Shown one piece after another: positions 6,362 through 8,519 of a stretch of DNA of 8,519 nt; position 1 is the stretch's first letter; every line of letters begins with the position of its first letter. Location of the stretch: NCBI GenBank assembly GCA_019234175.1, contig JAFALP010000418.1, forward strand, positions 1 through 8,519, written 5' to 3'. Below the pieces are notes generated by a model. The model ran no database searches and was not told the origin of the DNA. It worked only from the letters and a program-made list of their open reading frames with translations. The position numbers and the translations under genes are program-made. The DNA comes from Actinomycetota bacterium. GTDB taxonomy: Bacteria; Actinomycetota; Thermoleophilia; Gaiellales; Gaiellaceae.

Positions 6362-7405
6362 ATGTTCGAGGATCTTCTGCGCGACTGGAGCGGCGAGGAG
6401 GCGGTCATCCGCTACGACGCCGAGAGCGGCGCCTGGATGTTCGTCTGCATCGACTCGACCGCACTCGGCCCGAGCGGCGGCGGCACGCGCCTGCGCGTGT
6501 ACCCGTCGCCGTCGGACGGATTGGCCGACGCGATGCGCCTGTCCGGCGCGATGACGCGCAAGTTCGCCGCCGCCGACATCCCGCGCGGAGGCGGCAAGGC
6601 GGTGCTCGCAGTGCCCGAGCTCCCCACCGGCGACGCGCGCCGCCGGCTGCTGCTTCGCTACGGCGACCTCGTCGCCTCGCTCGGCGGGACGTACCGCACC
6701 GCCGGCGACATGAACATCTCCCCCGCCGACCTGGACGTCGTCGCCGAACGGTGCCAGTGGGTGTACGGGACGACCGGGCGCGGCGGCAACAGCGCGCGCG
6801 GCACTGCGATCGGCACGCTGCACGCGATCCGCGCCACCGTCGAGCACGCCTTCGGCTCGCCCGACCTGGCGGGCAAGCGCGTCCTCGTCCAGGGCGCGGG
6901 CGCGGTCGGCGCCGACCTCGTCCGTCTGCTGCAGGCCGAGGGCGCGGAGGTGCTCGTGTCCGACGTCGACGAGGCCCGCGCGGCGGCGACGGGCGCGACG
7001 CTCGTCGCGGCCGCCGACGTGATCGGCGCCGACTGCGATCTGTACGCGCCGTGCGCGGTCGGCGGCACGCTGACCGCGGAGACGATCCCGCTGCTCCGGT
7101 GCCGCGCGGTCGCGGGGTGCGCGAACAACCAGCTCGGCGCGCCCGAGGACGCCGACCGGCTGCAGGCGGCCGGGATCCTGTACGCGCCCGACTACGTCGC
7201 GAACGCCGGCGGGATCATCCAGCTCACCGGGCTCGAGGACCTCGGCTGGAGCGAGGACGAGCTGCAGGCCGGCCTCGCGAGGATCGGCGAGACCCTGCGC
7301 ACGCTCTTCCGCACCGCGTCAGCCGAGGGCATCACGCCGGCGGCGGCCGCCGAGCTGCTCGTAGCAGAGCGCGTCGCCGCGGCTCAGGCCCACACGGGCA
7401 GGTAG
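6362..7405 (+). CDS. Glu/Leu/Phe/Val-family amino-acid dehydrogenase (leucine/valine dehydrogenase type)
   Basis: Predicted NAD-dependent oxidative deaminase converting a branched-chain or other amino acid to its 2-oxo acid plus ammonia, reversibly. The product is 347 residues, close to leucine dehydrogenase (about 365). The N-terminal substrate domain has LGPSGGGTRLRVYPS (35-49), MTRKFAAADIPRGGGK (64-79) with the two expected lysines K67 and K79, and TAGD with putative catalytic D116. The nucleotide-binding domain has GAGAVG (178-183) and D201 at the end of the next strand, favouring NAD over NADP. Late motifs are CANNQLGAPED (253-263) and YAPDYVANAGG (274-284). It differs from classical leucine dehydrogenases at TAGDMNIS (usually TAEDVGT) and GPSGGGTR (usually GPALGGTR), so the substrate is uncertain. 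It starts with ATG at 6362 without an SD sequence. Its last 22 bases overlap the convergent ATPase gene. Confidence 0.92.
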   Translation: MFEDLLRDWSGEEAVIRYDAESGAWMFVCIDSTALGPSGGGTRLRVYPSPSDGLADAMRLSGAMTRKFAAADIPRGGGKAVLAVPELPTGDARRRLLLRYGDLVASLGGTYRTAGDMNISPADLDVVAERCQWVYGTTGRGGNSARGTAIGTLHAIRATVEHAFGSPDLAGKRVLVQGAGAVGADLVRLLQAEGAEVLVSDVDEARAAATGATLVAAADVIGADCDLYAPCAVGGTLTAETIPLLRCRAVAGCANNQLGAPEDADRLQAAGILYAPDYVANAGGIIQLTGLEDLGWSEDELQAGLARIGETLRTLFRTASAEGITPAAAAELLVAERVAAAQAHTGR

Positions 7406-7827
7406 ATCGAGAACTTCGCGCCGCCTCCCGGCGTGGAGGCGACGCGGATGTCGGCGCCGTTGGCGACGACCACCTCGTGCAGGGCCGCGAGCCCGCTGTC
7501 GGCGGCGGCGGCGCCCCGCCGCGCGTGGAACGGCTCGAACACGCCGGGAAGGCGCTCGACCGAGATGCCGGGACCGGTGTCGGCGACGGTCAGGACGACG
7601 CGGCCGGGCGACGCGGTGGCGCGAACGGCGATCCGGCCCTCGTCGCGGAGGGCGTCGGACGCGTTGCGAACGAGGTCGACGACCACGCGCCGCAGCACGC
7701 CGTGGTCGAACCGGACGGCGGGGAGATCGTCCTCGCACTCGACGACGAGGTCGACGTGCGGGCCGGCGAGCCGGTGCAGCAGCTTGCAGAGGTCCAAGAG
7801 GACGCGGTCGACGTGCAGCGGTTCCAC
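7384..7827 (-). CDS. Stand-alone histidine-kinase-type ATPase domain protein (HATPase_c)
   Basis: The 147-residue product matches the ATP-binding half of a sensor histidine kinase and little else. Residues 1-40 resemble the linker that follows a dimerisation helix pair (LLHRLAGPHVDLVVECEDDLPAVRFD). Then come the N box DLVRNASDAL with N55, G1 box DTGPGI (83-88), F box FEPF (97-100), a weak G2 box DSGLAAL (110-116, usually GTGLGL) and the closing STPGGGAKFSIYLP (131-144). There is no phosphoacceptor-His domain, sensor domain or membrane segment. The GTG at 7827 is the furthest upstream start because an in-frame TGA lies 15 bases before it. The gene follows the PAS-LuxR gene by 58 bp. It may be a functional anti-sigma-like or partner kinase, or the remnant of a longer kinase. 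The altered G2 box may weaken ATP-lid function. Confidence 0.8.
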   Translation of the reverse strand: MEPLHVDRVLLDLCKLLHRLAGPHVDLVVECEDDLPAVRFDHGVLRRVVVDLVRNASDALRDEGRIAVRATASPGRVVLTVADTGPGISVERLPGVFEPFHARRGAAAADSGLAALHEVVVANGADIRVASTPGGGAKFSIYLPVWA

Positions 7828-7885
7828 GGAGGTCCATCGTCGTCACCGTCGACAACGCCACGCCTGACCCGGATGGGCCACTTCG
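7828..7885. other. Short gap between the PAS-LuxR and ATPase genes
   Basis: These 58 bp hold no convincing promoter or terminator. A GTG at 7889-7887 overlaps the TGA of the regulator in GTGA fashion and opens a frame through this gap, but that frame differs from the ATPase frame and reads into low-quality protein. The ATPase GTG lacks an SD sequence. The arrangement leaves open whether the ATPase gene once began at the GTGA junction. Confidence 0.4.
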
Positions 7886-8485
7886 TCACAACAGCCCGTG
7901 CGCGCGCGCATAGGCGACGGCGGCGACGCGCGACGACTGGCGCAGACGCTTCAGCAACCCGCGGACGTGATTGCGCGCAGTCTCCTGGCTGATGCCGAGC
8001 GACTTCGCGATCTGCGTCGTCGAGGACCCCTGCCCGAGCAGGCGCAGCACGTCGTGCTGCCGCGGCGTCAGGTGCGGCTCGAGCGCGGGTGGCGGCTTGG
8101 GCTGCAGCCGGCCGGGCGGCGTGACCAGTCCGAAGACGCCGACGAAGCAGGAGCCGTTCTCGAGCGGCACGGAGCTGATGTCGACGCTGATCCGGCGGCC
8201 CGCTCCGTCCAAGACGCTGATCTCGTAGTGCGTCGACTTCCCCGTCAGCCGCTTCGTCGCCAACATCTCCCGCGCCTTCTCGCGCGACTCGGGAGCGACG
8301 TGGGAGTAGACCGACTCGCCCACGCGGACGCCGAGAAGACGCTGGAGGTCGTCGTTCACCCAGAGGATCGTCCCGTCGGAGCCGATGAGGTACGCCGGGA
8401 TCGGGATCCTCTCGAGCGCCGGACCGAGATCGGCTCCGAGCTCCGCGAGCGCGTCCTGCAGGCCGCTCGGAAGCGGGGCGTTCAC
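7886..8485 (-). CDS. PAS domain-containing LuxR-type transcriptional regulator
   Basis: The 199-residue product joins a single PAS domain (about 22-120: IPAYLIGSDGTILWVNDDLQRLLG near its start, then SHVAPESREKAREM, and YEISVLDGAGRRISVDISSVPL as the closing sheet) to a Pro-rich linker (122-135) and a LuxR/FixJ helix-turn-helix (about 138-196: LTPRQHDVLRLLGQG, then IAKSLGISQETARNHVRGLLKRL and AVAYARAHGLL). There is no receiver domain with a phosphoacceptor Asp, so it should sense a ligand, light or redox state directly through PAS, or a partner protein, and bind DNA as a dimer. The GTG at 8485 is the longest start and lies 4 bp after the stop of a probable upstream gene; no SD sequence is seen. 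Its neighbour downstream on the same strand is the ATPase-only protein, a possible signalling partner. Target genes cannot be told from the window. Confidence 0.93.
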   Translation of the reverse strand: MNAPLPSGLQDALAELGADLGPALERIPIPAYLIGSDGTILWVNDDLQRLLGVRVGESVYSHVAPESREKAREMLATKRLTGKSTHYEISVLDGAGRRISVDISSVPLENGSCFVGVFGLVTPPGRLQPKPPPALEPHLTPRQHDVLRLLGQGSSTTQIAKSLGISQETARNHVRGLLKRLRQSSRVAAVAYARAHGLL

Positions 8486-8489
8486 GGAG

Positions 8490-8519
8490 CTAGAAGAGCT
8501 GGTTCTCGCCGCCGAAGAT
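8490..8519 (-). CDS. 3' end of an unidentified upstream gene
   Basis: From the right edge the minus strand reads nine sense codons, all ending in C or G (product end IFGGENQLF), then TAG at 8492-8490. The codon choice matches the neighbouring genes, and the stop lies 4 bp before the GTG of the PAS-LuxR gene, the spacing of an operon. Nine residues are too few to name a family, and chance cannot be excluded. Confidence 0.4.
   Translation of the reverse strand: MFGGENQLF

Noticed and set aside
4852..6408. A 518-codon minus-strand frame across pth, rplY and DUF2277
   Set aside because: It crosses three well-supported genes in another frame and yields Arg/Ala-rich low-complexity protein; a GC-rich shadow.
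7319..7861. A 180-codon minus-strand frame overlapping the ATPase gene, starting at 7861
   Set aside because: It reads the ATPase region in a different frame and gives Arg/Pro-rich sequence without motifs; the ATPase frame shows ordered N, G1 and F boxes.
6232..7992. A 586-codon plus-strand frame across the dehydrogenase and the signalling genes
   Set aside because: The dehydrogenase in the other plus-strand frame and the minus-strand ATPase explain this DNA; the product is Arg-rich with no domain.
1..8519. tRNA, rRNA, riboswitch, insertion sequence or phage genes
   Set aside because: I looked for cloverleaf-like arms, transposase or integrase motifs and long leaders; genes are packed with gaps under about 60 bp and none of these is present.

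Overview
The window comes from a GC-rich bacterium. Nearly every codon ends in G or C, GTG and TTG starts are common, and most starts lack a clear Shine-Dalgarno (SD) sequence. The gene set (lipoprotein foldase, long-tailed CTC-type bL25, DUF2277, PAS-LuxR regulator) fits an actinobacterium. A deep lineage such as Thermoleophilia is my guess from the look of the proteins; it is not proven.

Left and centre (1-6320, almost all minus strand) hold a housekeeping cluster. In transcription order it is rplY/ctc (bL25), pth (peptidyl-tRNA hydrolase), mfd (transcription-repair coupling factor), a parvulin-type foldase lipoprotein, and mazG (NTP pyrophosphohydrolase, cut by the left edge). The order rplY-pth-...-mfd-...-mazG is also known from Bacillus and, in rearranged form, from mycobacteria, so this is an old neighbourhood linking translation, transcription-coupled repair and nucleotide-pool cleaning. 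One small plus-strand gene, a DUF2277 protein, sits between pth and mfd. It overlaps the pth 3' end by 11 bp and shares a 50-bp divergent promoter region with mfd. That region carries a perfect 8-bp inverted repeat whose core, GAAC-N4-GTTC, is the LexA (SOS) box core of Gram-positive bacteria.

Right (6321-8519): a plus-strand Glu/Leu/Phe/Val-type amino-acid dehydrogenase diverges from rplY over 41 bp. It meets, tail to tail with a 22-bp overlap, a minus-strand pair: a PAS-LuxR regulator without a receiver domain, followed by a protein made only of a histidine-kinase ATPase domain. The last 30 bases look like the 3' end of another minus-strand gene upstream of the regulator.

The window is almost wholly coding; no intergenic gap exceeds about 60 bp. 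I see no RNA genes, mobile elements, CRISPR arrays or phage genes. Most of it is ordinary core genome. The parts that merit a second look are the SOS-box-like palindrome at mfd/DUF2277 and the PAS-LuxR plus ATPase-only pair.
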